A stretch of 64,000 nt of DNA from Clostridium sp. Cult2 (GTDB lineage Bacteria > Bacillota > Clostridia > Tissierellales > Tepidimicrobiaceae), in assembly GCF_021655075.1 (NCBI RefSeq), contig NZ_PPXX01000002.1:33732-97731 (forward strand), given 5' to 3'. Below, one piece after another: positions 41,499-50,810 of this stretch; the stretch's first letter is position 1; each line of letters starts with the position of its first letter. The position numbers and the translations under genes were made by a program. Below the pieces are notes generated by a model. That model was given only the letters and a program-made list of their open reading frames with translations. It made no database searches and was not told the DNA's origin.

Positions 41499-42322
41499 AG
41501 TAGTTCCTCCTCTATTTTCTCTTTAATGTGAAGAAAAGCTTCTTTATATTCTTCATTGTCTAATAGAGTTTTTCCCTTTGAATAACTTATTGCTATTTCC
41601 TTTTTATAGGGAATATGTCCTAGTAAATTAATATTTTCATCTTCAATATATTTATTTAAATATTGGTTTTTCTCATCATATTTATTTATAATTAAACCAA
41701 AGGGAATATTAAAGGTTTTTACCAACTCTACAGCCATCTTCAAATCGTGTAGTCCAAAAGCTGTTGGTTCTGTAACCAATATAGCCCTATCAGCATAATG
41801 TAAAGTATTTACTACATTACAAGAAGTTCCTGGGGGACTGTCTAATATATTTATTCCATCTACTGGTAGATCTGATAATAATTCTATTAATATGGGCACA
41901 GCCATAGGCTCTCCAATATTTAATATACCTCTTTTTAGAATCATTTCAGCCTTTTTCCCTTCTTCAATTATACCTGTGGTTCTTTTCCTATATGTGATGG
42001 CTCCTGTAGGACAGCCCAATCCACAAGCCCCGCAACTGTGACATAGTTTGTCAAATAATATAACTCTATCTTTCCCTTTTGCTAATGCGTTGAATTTACA
42101 AGCCTTTACACAGGCTCCACAGAGAGTGCATTTTTCTTTGTCTATATCAGGTACTTCTATTTGGACATCTTTAGCTTTAGTTTCTTCTGGTTTTAGGAAT
42201 ATAAAGCCATTAGGCTCTTCCACATCACAGTCTATGTAGTTTGCCTTCATCAACAAAGCTAAATTAGTGGAAATTGTAGTCTTTCCCGTTCCTCCTTTCC
42301 CACTTAATATTACAATGTTCAT
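41495..42322 (-). CDS. MinD-superfamily ATPase with inserted 2[4Fe-4S] ferredoxin (copy 1)
   Basis: 275 residues. VILSGKGGTGKTTISTNLAL, ferredoxin motifs CTLCGACVKAC and CHSCGACGLGC at about 65-105, and ILDSPPGTSCNVVN. It is a diverged paralogue of the downstream gene; the pair probably forms a heterodimer. The gene abuts the first NifX gene with no spacing. Confidence 0.93.
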   Translation of the reverse strand: MNIVILSGKGGTGKTTISTNLALLMKANYIDCDVEEPNGFIFLKPEETKAKDVQIEVPDIDKEKCTLCGACVKACKFNALAKGKDRVILFDKLCHSCGACGLGCPTGAITYRKRTTGIIEEGKKAEMILKRGILNIGEPMAVPILIELLSDLPVDGINILDSPPGTSCNVVNTLHYADRAILVTEPTAFGLHDLKMAVELVKTFNIPFGLIINKYDEKNQYLNKYIEDENINLLGHIPYKKEIAISYSKGKTLLDNEEYKEAFLHIKEKIEEELL

Positions 42323-42685
42323 TTAATGTCCACCCTTTCTAGAAGGACCAGATTCTTTAATCTCTTCTAACTTTCCTTCTCTGTACATTTCAATCAATAA
42401 TTTACAGGAAATGCTTTCCCCTTTATACATTTTTATATTAGAACTTTCTAAAAGGGTAAAAGCATTGGGTCCAACATTTCCGCTTATAACTATTTCCACG
42501 GATTCATCTATTAGTTGTTGTGCTGCAGCAATACCAGCACCTCCACTAGAACTTTCACCTTTATTTTCCGTGGCTTTAAATTGATCTGTATCTAAATCAT
42601 AAATAATAAAATAGGGACTTCTTCCCAATCTTAAATCCAAATTACTATCTAAATCCTTGTCACTTGATGACAATGCTATCCTCAT
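42323..42685 (-). CDS. NifX-type cofactor-binding protein, copy 1
   Basis: 120 residues from ATG 42685 (GGAGGAGATGAA upstream; a longer frame runs back through the operator). MRIALSSSDKDLDSNLDLRL, GRSPYFIIYDLDTDQFKATE and VEIVISGNVGPNAFTLLESS identify the NifX/NafY fold. It lacks the His-rich tail of copy 2. It is the first gene of the operon behind the palindromic promoter. Confidence 0.92.
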   Translation of the reverse strand: MRIALSSSDKDLDSNLDLRLGRSPYFIIYDLDTDQFKATENKGESSSGGAGIAAAQQLIDESVEIVISGNVGPNAFTLLESSNIKMYKGESISCKLLIEMYREGKLEEIKESGPSRKGGH

Positions 42686-42709
42686 TTCATCTCCTCCAAT
42701 GTTAATGTT

Positions 42710-42757
42710 ATTGGCATATGCCAATTTGATTGTACAATTATTTTTCCCTTTTGTCAA
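42710..42757 (-). promoter_or_regulatory. NifX/MinD operon promoter with the same palindrome as mrp
   Basis: TTGACA (42757-42752) and TACAAT (42734-42729) are 17 nt apart, with ATTGGCATATGCCAAT (42710-42725) 4 nt beyond the -10. Sequence, spacing and position are identical to the mrp promoter at 26.5 kb, so both are one regulon. Confidence 0.88.
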
Positions 42758-42800
42758 TAATAAAAGAGTCAAGATTTTAAACCTTGACTCTTTTATTATT
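42756..42800 (-). terminator. Terminator of the selenoprotein peroxiredoxin
   Basis: AATAATAAAAGAGTCAAG and CTTGACTCTTTTATTATT form an 18-bp stem. It touches the -35 of the following promoter. Confidence 0.85.
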
Positions 42801-42802
42801 GA

Positions 42803-43516
42803 CTATTTACTTGCTTCCTCTACACTCCACTCTTCCCAAACCCTACCAACTAATCCTGGATTTGGTTTTAATGTTTTCTTGCCTGGTTTCCATCCAGCTG
42901 GAGTAGCTTCAGTTCCCTTAGATTCCCTTACTAATTGGAATGCTTGAATTTGTCTTATAGTTTCATTTATATTCCTTCCTACTGGAGGAGTAAGTACTTC
43001 AAAACCTTGAACTATTCCATCTGGGTCGATTATAAATCTACCCCTTGTTTCTACTCCACTGTCTTCATCATAGATGCCATACTTTTTCCCTACTGTTCCA
43101 TCTTGATCTGAACCCATTGGGAATGGAATATCTCCATCTATCATCTTGGATAATTCGTGTTCGTTCCACATTTTATGAACAAATACACTGTCAACACTAA
43201 TGGATATAACTTCTACTCCTAATTTTTGTAATTCTTTATATTTGTCAGCAACTGCTGATACTTCAGTAGCTCAGACAAATGTAAAGTCTCCTGGATAGAA
43301 ACATAGTAATACCCATTTACCTTTATATTCGGAAAGGCTTAAATTAACAAATTTTCCTTCATAAAAAGCTGGTATGGTAAAATCTGGTGCTGGCTTTCCA
43401 ACCTTAATCATATTATCTTCCTCCTCAATAATTAATTTTTCTTCTGTTTTGCTCTCTTCAACTAAATCTTTTTTAATTGCTGGTCTTTGACATCCTGCTT
43501 TGAATTCTTCTGGCAC
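42803..43516 (-). CDS. Selenocysteine peroxiredoxin (Sec82), AhpC/1-Cys type
   Basis: 237 residues from GTG 43516 (AGGAGGTG 5 nt upstream) with an in-frame TGA at 43273-43271 read as Sec. VGKPAPDFTIPAFYEGKFVN leads to CFYPGDFTFV-U-ATEVSAV, where the peroxidatic residue is normally Cys (TFVCxTE). The downstream half MWNEHELSKMIDGDIPFPMG and GRFIIDPDGIVQGFEV continues the family in frame. A stem UCAGC-AGUU-GCUGA starts 12 nt after the UGA, a good bacterial SECIS. A 35-residue N-terminal extension with a Cys (FKAGCQRP) precedes the core. It would reduce peroxides. A Fur/PerR-like box lies in its promoter region. Confidence 0.9.
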
Positions 43517-43537
43517 AAAAACACCTCCTGTATAGTT

Positions 43538-43575
43538 AATTCTTATCAATTTTGTAACTTTGATAAGAATTATCT
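43538..43575 (-). promoter_or_regulatory. Fur/PerR-like box and inverted repeat upstream of the peroxiredoxin
   Basis: TGATAAGAATTATCT (43561-43575) fits the 7-1-7 Fur-family consensus TGATAATnATTATCA at 12 of 14 positions. AATTCTTATCA (43538-43548) and TGATAAGAATT (43561-43571) are an exact 11-bp inverted repeat 12 bp apart. Peroxide-responsive PerR control would make sense. Confidence 0.5.
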
Positions 43576-43654
43576 ATAATTATTTTACCCTTTTATTATG
43601 GGCATAAACCATAATTAGTTAAACTAATAACAAAAAAATAAATATAATACATCC

Positions 43655-43896
43655 ACAAATACAGTTGTTTTTGACTTTGATTTTGAATTAATTGCTTATG
43701 AAAAAGGTCGTCGTAATAGAAATATTCAAGAGGCTAATCTAATAATAGAGGTGATACTATTATCTTTTGTATAATAGCTAAGGATAATTTAGGTCTTAAT
43801 TATAGATTTACCGTTGAAGGATGGGAGATTAGCAATGAGGACCAAATAAAACATCTACCATTAGATATAAAATATGGAGAGCCAGAAGTGTTTTAG
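43655..43896 (+). pseudogene. Possible gene remnant in the gap before cwlD, unassigned
   Basis: Two plus-strand frames without starts read like protein: VVFDFDFELIAYEKGRRNRN to about 43770, then, shifted, NLGLNYRFTVEGWEISNEDQ through IKYGEPEVF to a stop at 43896. An AGAGGTG lies near the frame change. This could be one frameshifted short gene or chance. I do not recognise the family. Nothing else was seen in the 411-bp gap apart from the peroxiredoxin control region and the cwlD terminator. Confidence 0.3.
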
Positions 43897-43903
43897 ATAA
43901 ATT

Positions 43904-43931
43904 ATGAGTCAGAAATTTATTTCTGACTCAT
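43904..43931. terminator. Terminator at the end of cwlD
   Basis: ATGAGTCAGAAA / TTTCTGACTCAT stem overlapping the cwlD 3' end. Confidence 0.75.
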
Positions 43932-44662
43932 TTTAAGTATTCAAGTATTCCCTTTTTTATAGCAAAGGCTAATTTCTCCTTGTATTTTTCATCTTTTAGT
44001 AACCTATTATCTTCTATATTGGTTATAAACCCTGCTTCTACCAGTACTCCTGTATATTTAGTTTCCCTTAATATGTAAAAGTTCTCTGTTAATACTTCAG
44101 AAATTAAACTATTATCCTTTAATAGCCTTTCATATATATGCAAATCTACTGATTTAGCAATACTATCTGCTAACTTTTTCCCTTCTTCTGAATCTGGAAA
44201 ATGATATATTTTCACACCTCTAGCAGAGGAGTTTTTGCTGGAATTTACATGGATACTAATAAAAACCAAAGGTTCGTTATCATTAATTATGGTTTGTCTT
44301 GCATTTAAATCACGCCTATATCTAGATGAATTAATATCACTTAAATCTTCTAAAGATTCATCCTTTTCCCTAGTCATAATTACATTGAATCCTTCCACTA
44401 ATAGCTCTTTTTTAAGCTTTATCCCAATATCTAAGTTGATATCCTTCTCTAAAATATCCTTTCTATCTCCAGTACCTCCATCTATACCCCCATGACCTGG
44501 GTCGATTACAATTGTTTGTTTTGCTCTTCTGTAATTAAATATCTTTGAGGCCTTAGAGTTTTTCAAAACTACTAACCCTATAATTATAAGAAATATAAAA
44601 ATCATGGAATATAGAATCTTTCTATTCAATTTGATTACATAAATTTTTGGTTTTCTTTTCAT
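43928..44662 (-). CDS. cwlD: N-acetylmuramoyl-L-alanine amidase CwlD
   Basis: 244 residues. An N-terminal membrane anchor (ILYSMIFIFLIIIGLVVL) is followed by an Amidase_3 domain: IVIDPGHGGIDGGTGDRKDI with the zinc His, LEKDINLDIGIKLKKEL with the Glu, SIHVNSSKNSSARGVKIYHF and VEAGFITNIEDNRLL with the catalytic Glu. Length and the DILEKDINLDI segment match CwlD, which makes muramic delta-lactam in spore cortex. It is monocistronic. Confidence 0.9.
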   Translation of the reverse strand: MKRKPKIYVIKLNRKILYSMIFIFLIIIGLVVLKNSKASKIFNYRRAKQTIVIDPGHGGIDGGTGDRKDILEKDINLDIGIKLKKELLVEGFNVIMTREKDESLEDLSDINSSRYRRDLNARQTIINDNEPLVFISIHVNSSKNSSARGVKIYHFPDSEEGKKLADSIAKSVDLHIYERLLKDNSLISEVLTENFYILRETKYTGVLVEAGFITNIEDNRLLKDEKYKEKLAFAIKKGILEYLK

Positions 44663-44876
44663 TTTTCCACCTTATAGAAGAATTGTATTATACCTACTTT
44701 ATAATTATTTTATATTCTAATATTATAGAACAAAAAAGAAAAAAAAGAGATTTTTCTTTATCCAATTTTCTCTTTATTTTTATTGATTATTATTGCATCA
44801 TCAGAGGGAAAGAGCCTTGATATATTATCGGAACTTACTAATTCTTCATCGAATTTTGATACATTTATAAAAGGTT

Positions 44877-44899
44877 AAAAACTGGGTTTTAGCCCAGTC
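44877..44899 (-). terminator. Terminator overlapping the IscU stop codon
   Basis: ACTGGGCTAAAACCCAGTTTTT on the minus strand, where the stop codon lies in the loop. The 200 bp between it and cwlD hold an AT-rich stretch with a short coding-like frame ending at 44756 that I could not identify. Confidence 0.8.
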
Positions 44900-45275
44900 T
44901 ATCCTTTTGACTTAAGTAATCTTTAATAGCATTTCTTAAAGCTTGTACTCCAAGATTAGAACAGTGAAGCTTATTTTCTGGTAATCCATCTAATGCTTCA
45001 ACTATATCTTCCTCTTCTATTTTAAGTGTTTCTTCTATAGTTTTGCCTTTAGCAAGAACAGTAGTCATACTAGAAGTTGCTACAGAGGCGGTACATCCAA
45101 ATACTAAAAAGGATATATCTTCTATAATATCATCTTTTACCTTTATATATATGGTCAAAGAATCTCCACAGCTAGGGTCACCGTAAGTACCTATCCCATC
45201 ATAATCTACCATACTACCCACATTATGTGGTGCCATAAAATGTTCAATAACCTTAATCGAATACTGAGAATACAT
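44889..45275 (-). CDS. IscU/NifU-type Fe-S scaffold protein
   Basis: 128 residues from ATG 45275 (GGAAGTGAG upstream). MYSQYSIKVIEHFMAPHNVG begins the family. The three cluster cysteines are in GDPSCGDSLTIYIKV, FGCTASVATSSM and LHCSNLGVQALRNAI. It builds [2Fe-2S]/[4Fe-4S] clusters from sulfur delivered by a cysteine desulfurase, which is not in the window. It is a single gene here, not next to iscS. Confidence 0.92.
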   Translation of the reverse strand: MYSQYSIKVIEHFMAPHNVGSMVDYDGIGTYGDPSCGDSLTIYIKVKDDIIEDISFLVFGCTASVATSSMTTVLAKGKTIEETLKIEEEDIVEALDGLPENKLHCSNLGVQALRNAIKDYLSQKDRLG

Positions 45276-45479
45276 AAGTCTCACTTCCTATTCATAAAAT
45301 TAATATCACTTTTAATTATAACATTTTTATCATTAGGGATAAATATTAATCAGAATTTCTAACATCACTTTTTTAAATATATTTATGAAGATACTCTACA
45401 TCTCCTAACTATTATTAATATATTCTAATGATAATACAAATAATAATCATGTAACAAATTATTAGTTTGGAGGGATAAT

Positions 45480-45929
45480 ATGAAGATTAGAGGTTATTTT
45501 GGGGATTTAAAAACAGCTAACGAAACTGTAAATAGACTTAAAGAATCAGGCTTTCAAAAGGCTTATGTAGATGCCAATGACCACTATATTGGAAATAGAG
45601 ATGTAAAGACGAATTTAGCAGGTACCGCTGGTGGAGAAAGTCTCTCTGATTTAGTTCTAAATTCAGGCTCAGATAATGTTGATAGAGGAAGCTCTCCATT
45701 GGCTGCAGCCAGCCCAATGGTAAGTGGTATGGCAGGTTTTGAGGAAATTGCGGATATTAACTACTGTGTCTTTGTTGAAACAGAGGGAAATGATTCTATG
45801 GGAGCAGAAGACATAATAAAGAACATGGGTGGAACTCTAGAAGACCCTAATGTTAGTAGAAATAAAGCCATTGCAGGAGCAGATATGGTTATAGAAAAAG
45901 CTATTAATCAGATTAAAGATGTAGATTAA
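45480..45929 (+). CDS. Hypothetical 149-residue protein
   Basis: TTGGAGGG lies 6 nt before ATG. The N-terminal part MKIRGYFGDLKTANETVNRL resembles small ferredoxin-like/heat-induced stress proteins of the YflT kind that have a FxxxxxA-type start, then a Gly/Ser-rich middle (NLAGTAGGESLSDLVLNSGS). The end is helical (GADMVIEKAINQIKDVD). There is no signal peptide or membrane helix. I do not recognise a specific family. It is monocistronic with its own terminator. Confidence 0.75.
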   Translation: MKIRGYFGDLKTANETVNRLKESGFQKAYVDANDHYIGNRDVKTNLAGTAGGESLSDLVLNSGSDNVDRGSSPLAAASPMVSGMAGFEEIADINYCVFVETEGNDSMGAEDIIKNMGGTLEDPNVSRNKAIAGADMVIEKAINQIKDVD

Positions 45930-45934
45930 AAAAG

Positions 45935-45965
45935 GGCTGTTTCAAAATAATATTTTGAGACAGCC
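45935..45965. terminator. Terminator between the hypothetical gene and creatininase
   Basis: GGCTGTTTCAAAATA and TATTTTGAGACAGCC form a stem with one wobble between convergent genes. Confidence 0.85.
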
Positions 45966-46003
45966 TTATACTTGTTCATGCATTTAGTCATTAACTAAAA
46001 CTA

Positions 46004-46750
46004 TTACACTTCCATTTCTTTATATTCTTTTAAAAAATCCACTAAAATATCTATTGCTTCCTCAAAGAATAGATCTCCTTTCTCTTTAGTAGCAAAAATA
46101 GGATTACCATTAATGCCGCTTTTGGTTCTCATTTTACCTCTTATATTAATAATTCTCCTTCCATCAACTATTGTATTAATAGAAGATTGACTATATTCTT
46201 CCACTGCCTTATCCATTTTTACTAATTCTGGTCTTGTAGATAAAATTAAAGATGTTTCAACTTCATCACCATGTCCACCTTTTTCTTGCTCACATACTTC
46301 TTCTTCAAGATTGGCCCATATTTCTCCAAAATCAGTTATTGCTAGATATATACCAAGTTCATTGTGCAAATCCGACGATAATAATTTAAGGGGAGTTTGT
46401 GTACTCACACCAACATCTATTATAAGAAATTTTTTTACCCCTTTTTTAGCAAAAGGTCTAATAATGTCAGCTATTATATCCATGAATAATCTACTATTTA
46501 TTGACACGCTGCCAGGCCAATCTACAAATGCTGGATAATAGCCAAATGGTAATGTAGGTAATAATACTAAATCAAATTTTTCAACAATTCGGTTTGCTAT
46601 TTCTTGTACAGTATAATAATCACTACCGCAAGGAAGATGTGGTCCATGTTCTTTGATAGCTCCACCTATAGGCAATGCAATTATTGTATCTTCGTTAATT
46701 ATTTTTTCTGCTTCTTCATAAGTTATTTCTGATAAAATAGTACCTTTCAT
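46004..46750 (-). CDS. Creatininase-family amidohydrolase
   Basis: 248 residues. The family metal-binding motifs are ALPIGGAIKEHGPHLPCGSD near 27-46, a Gly/Asp-rich DWPGSVSINSRL and EKGGHGDEVETSLIL with His and Glu near 150. The family includes creatininase, FAPy deformylase and the mycofactocin peptidase MftE. It sits 42 bp downstream of the dipeptide transporter ATPase gene and could act on an imported amide or peptide. The substrate is unknown. Confidence 0.9.
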   Translation of the reverse strand: MKGTILSEITYEEAEKIINEDTIIALPIGGAIKEHGPHLPCGSDYYTVQEIANRIVEKFDLVLLPTLPFGYYPAFVDWPGSVSINSRLFMDIIADIIRPFAKKGVKKFLIIDVGVSTQTPLKLLSSDLHNELGIYLAITDFGEIWANLEEEVCEQEKGGHGDEVETSLILSTRPELVKMDKAVEEYSQSSINTIVDGRRIINIRGKMRTKSGINGNPIFATKEKGDLFFEEAIDILVDFLKEYKEMEV

Positions 46751-46792
46751 AAATTTTCACCCTTTCTTCAATATAGTATAATCATAGTATAA

Positions 46793-47764
46793 TCACTTTT
46801 TATTGTATAAATGGCATGCAACAAAATGACCTTTTGTGTATTCTTTAAATATAGGCTCTTCTTCAGTACATATTGCTAGCTTTTGATTACAACGATCACT
46901 AAATCTACAACCATTATTCGTTCTTTTATGATTTTCATTGCCTACTTTTATATTTATTTTTTGAGTTTTTTTCTCAGGATCTATTCCAGGTACTGCAGAT
47001 AATAATACTTTTGTATATGGATGCAAAGGATTAGAATATACACTTTCACAATCGGACAATTCCACCATTTTTCCCAGATACATGACTCCAACTCTATCTG
47101 AAATATATTGAACAACACTTAAATCATGTGATATAAACAAATATGTTAAATTTAGTTCCTTTTGCAAATCTATTAATAAATTTAATATTTGGGCTTGAAT
47201 AGATACATCTAATGCAGAAACTGGTTCATCTGCAACAATAAACTCTGGGTTAAGGGCTAAAGATCTTGCAATTGCAATCCTTTGCAATTGTCCTCCGCTA
47301 AATTCCCGAGGATATCTACTAAGACAAGAGGCACTTAAGCCAATATAATTTAATAACCCTTTTATTCTTTTTTCCCTTTTATTGGAGTTAATACCATGAA
47401 TTTTTAATGGCTCTTCAAGTATTCTTTTTAAAGTCATTTTAGGATTAAGGGAACCATATGGATTCTGAAATATCATTTGGAGATTACGACGCATGTCTAG
47501 TAACTCTTTTCCAGATTTTGCAGTTAAATCTTCCCCTTTGAAATAAACTTTTCCTGAAGTCGGTTCTAATAAACGTAGAAGCATTTTCCCTGTTGTAGAT
47601 TTACCACAACCAGATTCTCCAACAAGACCTAAAGTTTCACCTTTTACTATTGAAAAGTTTAAATCATCAACCGCTTTAACTATGCTTTTATCTTTATTAA
47701 ACAAGCCACTTTTTAAGCTGAAATGTTTTTTTAAGAATTCTACTTTCACTAACTCATTATTCAT
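46793..47764 (-). CDS. Dipeptide/oligopeptide ABC ATPase DppF/OppF-type
   Basis: 323 residues. Walker [17 protein letters not shown], signature [20 protein letters not shown], Walker [17 protein letters not shown] and the oligopeptide-specific C-terminal domain with cysteines in [20 protein letters not shown]. It overlaps the DppD-type gene by 8 bp. Confidence 0.95.
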   Translation of the reverse strand: MNNELVKVEFLKKHFSLKSGLFNKDKSIVKAVDDLNFSIVKGETLGLVGESGCGKSTTGKMLLRLLEPTSGKVYFKGEDLTAKSGKELLDMRRNLQMIFQNPYGSLNPKMTLKRILEEPLKIHGINSNKREKRIKGLLNYIGLSASCLSRYPREFSGGQLQRIAIARSLALNPEFIVADEPVSALDVSIQAQILNLLIDLQKELNLTYLFISHDLSVVQYISDRVGVMYLGKMVELSDCESVYSNPLHPYTKVLLSAVPGIDPEKKTQKINIKVGNENHKRTNNGCRFSDRCNQKLAICTEEEPIFKEYTKGHFVACHLYNKK

Positions 47765-48737
47765 TTTTAATTAACACCTCATTTTTAAAACAACGAACAA
47801 AATGATCCGGCTTTATCTCATATAACTTTGGCTTTTCATATTTACATCTATCTATTTTCATTAAACATCTATTATAAAATGGACAACCTTCAATTATTGC
47901 ATTATCATCTAAATATTCATTTGGTAAAGGTTTTAATCTTTCTTTACTTCCAATAACCGGTATTGAGCTAAGTAATCCTTGTGTATAAGGGTGTAATGGA
48001 TTTTTGAAGATGCTTTTTACATCTGCCTTTTCTACTATTACCCCATTTAACATTACAGCTACAGATTGACAGAACTCCGAAACTACTCCTAAATCATGTG
48101 TTATCAACATAATTGAAGTATCAGTATTTTCATAAAGTTCATTTAGTAATTCCAGTATTTGAGCTTGAATTGTTACATCAAGAGCTGTAGTTGGTTCATC
48201 AGCAATTAGTAGTTGTGGATTAGCAGACAATGCCATTGCAATCATTACTCTTTGGCACATACCACCACTAAATTGATGTGGATATTGCTTCGCTGCTAAA
48301 GAAGGAGATTCTATCCCAACCTTTCCTAACATATCAATTGCTCTTAACCAAGCATCTTTCTTATTCATTTTTTTATGAATCATGAACACTTCAGCAATTT
48401 GATATCCTACTGTAAAAACAGGGTTTAAAGAATTTATAGGATCTTGAAATATCATAGATATTTTACTGCCTCTTAATTTTTCTAATTCTTTCTTATTCTT
48501 TACTAGTAGATTTTCACCATTTAAATAAATTTCTCCTTCAATTGCAATATTCTTTGAATTCTTTAGTAATCCTAAAACGGTTTTAGCCATTACACTTTTA
48601 CCTGCCCCTGATTCACCTACTAATCCAATTTTTTCTCCTTTTTTTACTGATAGACTAACATCATCTACAGCCTTAACCATTCTACCCTTAGTCTTAAACG
48701 TCACTGCTAGGTTTTTAATATCAAGTACATTTAACAT
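47757..48737 (-). CDS. Dipeptide/oligopeptide ABC ATPase DppD/OppD-type
   Basis: 326 residues from ATG 48737 (GGAGGAATACT upstream). [56 protein letters not shown] and the Fe-S-type C-terminal cysteines [14 protein letters not shown] are present. It pairs with the DppF-type ATPase. Confidence 0.95.
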   Translation of the reverse strand: MLNVLDIKNLAVTFKTKGRMVKAVDDVSLSVKKGEKIGLVGESGAGKSVMAKTVLGLLKNSKNIAIEGEIYLNGENLLVKNKKELEKLRGSKISMIFQDPINSLNPVFTVGYQIAEVFMIHKKMNKKDAWLRAIDMLGKVGIESPSLAAKQYPHQFSGGMCQRVMIAMALSANPQLLIADEPTTALDVTIQAQILELLNELYENTDTSIMLITHDLGVVSEFCQSVAVMLNGVIVEKADVKSIFKNPLHPYTQGLLSSIPVIGSKERLKPLPNEYLDDNAIIEGCPFYNRCLMKIDRCKYEKPKLYEIKPDHFVRCFKNEVLIKNE

Positions 48738-48794
48738 AGTATTCCTCCAATTACATATTAGCCTTTTATTCAATCCCATATTGACTGATTAGGA

Positions 48795-49655
48795 TTAAGT
48801 ATCAAAAACATCTCTTAATGTATCTCCTAGCAAGGTCCATCCTAATGCAAATGTAAATATAGCAATTGAGGGATAAGTATAGGTATACCAATAATAAAAT
48901 GGTTTACCAGGCATTCCCGAGATCCAACTACGTGCAAAATTAAGCATTTGTCCCCAATCTGCAAATCCAGGTTCGGAACCTATTCCCATAAAGCTTTGCG
49001 CAGCAGCAATTAGTGCTATCCAACCGATATCAAGTGATATTAATACAATTATAGGATGGATAGAATTTGGTAAAATGTGAAATAAAAATATACGTGCAGG
49101 CGAAGCACCCATACTTCGTGCTGCTAGGATATACTCTTGTTTTTTTACAGATAATACTTCACTTCGCATTATGCGAGCATAACCAGGCCAACCAAAAATA
49201 ATTAATGCAATAATAATTTTATCCAATCCTTTACCCAACACAGTGGTCATAACTATAACTGCAATTAAAAATGGAATGCTCATAAATAAGTCTACAATTC
49301 GCATTATTATATTATCTACAACCCCACCATAATAAGCGCTTATACCACCGACTAATATGCCAACAACTGAATTAAAAAAAACTGTAATAAGCCCTACTAG
49401 TAATGCTGTTCTACTTCCCCAGATTATGCCATAATATATGTCATATCCTCCTTCTGTTGTTCCAAATTTAGCTACTTCATCAGGGGGAGTTGGAAGAGAT
49501 GAAAATGTATGACGTAAAATCATATATGGATCTTGACCTTCAGCTGGTGGAGCTAATAATGGAGCAAAAACCGCTATATTTATCCACAATAAAATGATCA
49601 ACAGGCCTAAAGCACCTAATGGTTGTCTTATAATTTTTCCTAATACATTCATCAT
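48795..49655 (-). CDS. Dipeptide/oligopeptide ABC permease DppC/OppC-type
   Basis: 286 residues from ATG 49655 (GGAGTGATATGT upstream). About six helices and the EAA motif AARSMGASPARIFLFHILPN. The family ending (QSFMGIGSEPGFADWGQML) corresponds to the AEAxLSFLGLG motif. It forms the pore with DppB. Confidence 0.94.
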   Translation of the reverse strand: MMNVLGKIIRQPLGALGLLIILLWINIAVFAPLLAPPAEGQDPYMILRHTFSSLPTPPDEVAKFGTTEGGYDIYYGIIWGSRTALLVGLITVFFNSVVGILVGGISAYYGGVVDNIIMRIVDLFMSIPFLIAVIVMTTVLGKGLDKIIIALIIFGWPGYARIMRSEVLSVKKQEYILAARSMGASPARIFLFHILPNSIHPIIVLISLDIGWIALIAAAQSFMGIGSEPGFADWGQMLNFARSWISGMPGKPFYYWYTYTYPSIAIFTFALGWTLLGDTLRDVFDT

Positions 49656-49660
49656 ACATA

Positions 49661-50692
49661 TCACTCCAATCTCATTACAGGATTTAAAGCACAGTATAAA
49701 AGATCGACAATTAAATTACTTATCATTATCATTATACTAACAGCAATACTTGACCCTATTATTGCAGGAAAATCTAAACCTAATGCAGAAGTTATTATAA
49801 AAGTTCCCATTCCTGGATAATTGAAGATTGTTTCAATTATTACTGATCCCCCTAACAATTTAGGAATTTGCATACCCGTCAACGTAATAAAGGGTATCAG
49901 TGCATTACGTCTAACATGCTTATTTAGAACCATTTTCTCTGGAACACCTTTAGTTATCGCAGTGTCAACATAGCCCTTATTCATATTTTCTAATAATGAT
50001 GATCGCATTAAACGAACAGATGTTGACATAGAACCTAAAGAGTATGCAATTGAAGGTAGAATAATATGCTTCAATGCATCTAAAAATATGTCCAATCTCC
50101 AATTAAGTAAAGAATCAATTAGATACATTCCTGTATAGGTTACAAATTGATCTGAATGAACAATATCTAATGCAAATAAACTTAAGCGTCCTGGAGAAAA
50201 TATATCATATTTTACATAAAATATAATTAATAAAAATAAACCAATGACAAAACTAGGAATTGAATCACCTACTATGGTCATAATTCTAATAAAAACATCA
50301 ATAAAAGAATTATGGTTTTTTGCTGCTAAAGTACCTAAGAAAAAACCACTAAAAGAAACAATTAACTGCCCAAGTATCATTAACTCTATAGTTGCTGGAA
50401 TGCGTAATCTCAATGCTTCTGCAACTGGCATTCTAGCAGAATTTGACCAACCTAGTTCCCCATTTAAAACGCCTTTTAACCAGTTAATATATTGTATATG
50501 AAATGGTTGATCCAGACCATAACGTTTTATTAGCTCATCCATCGATACATTTTGAAGATCTTCAGGAGCACTTACAAATACTGCTACTCTTTGAGACGGG
50601 CTTAAAAAAAGAACTAAAGAGAATATTAATATAGACAATATAAACAATATAATTGGAATTGCAATTAATCTTTTTAATATGTATTTTTTCAT
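49661..50692 (-). CDS. Dipeptide/oligopeptide ABC permease DppB/OppB-type
   Basis: 343 residues, six helices. MKKYILKRLIAIPIILFILS is the family N-terminus; DTAITKGVPEKMVLNKHVRR is the EAA loop and GGSVIIETIFNYPGMGTFII the C-terminal signature. It is the first permease gene after dppA, 5 bp before dppC. Confidence 0.95.
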   Translation of the reverse strand: MKKYILKRLIAIPIILFILSILIFSLVLFLSPSQRVAVFVSAPEDLQNVSMDELIKRYGLDQPFHIQYINWLKGVLNGELGWSNSARMPVAEALRLRIPATIELMILGQLIVSFSGFFLGTLAAKNHNSFIDVFIRIMTIVGDSIPSFVIGLFLLIIFYVKYDIFSPGRLSLFALDIVHSDQFVTYTGMYLIDSLLNWRLDIFLDALKHIILPSIAYSLGSMSTSVRLMRSSLLENMNKGYVDTAITKGVPEKMVLNKHVRRNALIPFITLTGMQIPKLLGGSVIIETIFNYPGMGTFIITSALGLDFPAIIGSSIAVSIMIMISNLIVDLLYCALNPVMRLE

Positions 50693-50810
50693 AGTATCTT
50701 ACCTATATATAAGTTTTTATTTGATGTTTTTTGATGGTTTCTTCCTAATTCTTTTGATTGTATAATAACTTTCATTAACTTCCACCTCATCGCTAAAAAT
50801 AGTTATAAAT

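Noticed and set aside
42803..43549. Two separate short ORFs in the peroxiredoxin region taken as a broken gene
   Set aside because: They join in one frame across a single TGA at the peroxidatic position, with a SECIS-like stem just behind it.
44740..44880. Minus-strand frame ending ...SSDNISRLFPSDDAIIINK between iscU and cwlD
   Set aside because: It reads like protein but has no start, no ribosome site and no recognisable family, and it directly follows the iscU terminator, so it is probably chance or too decayed to name.
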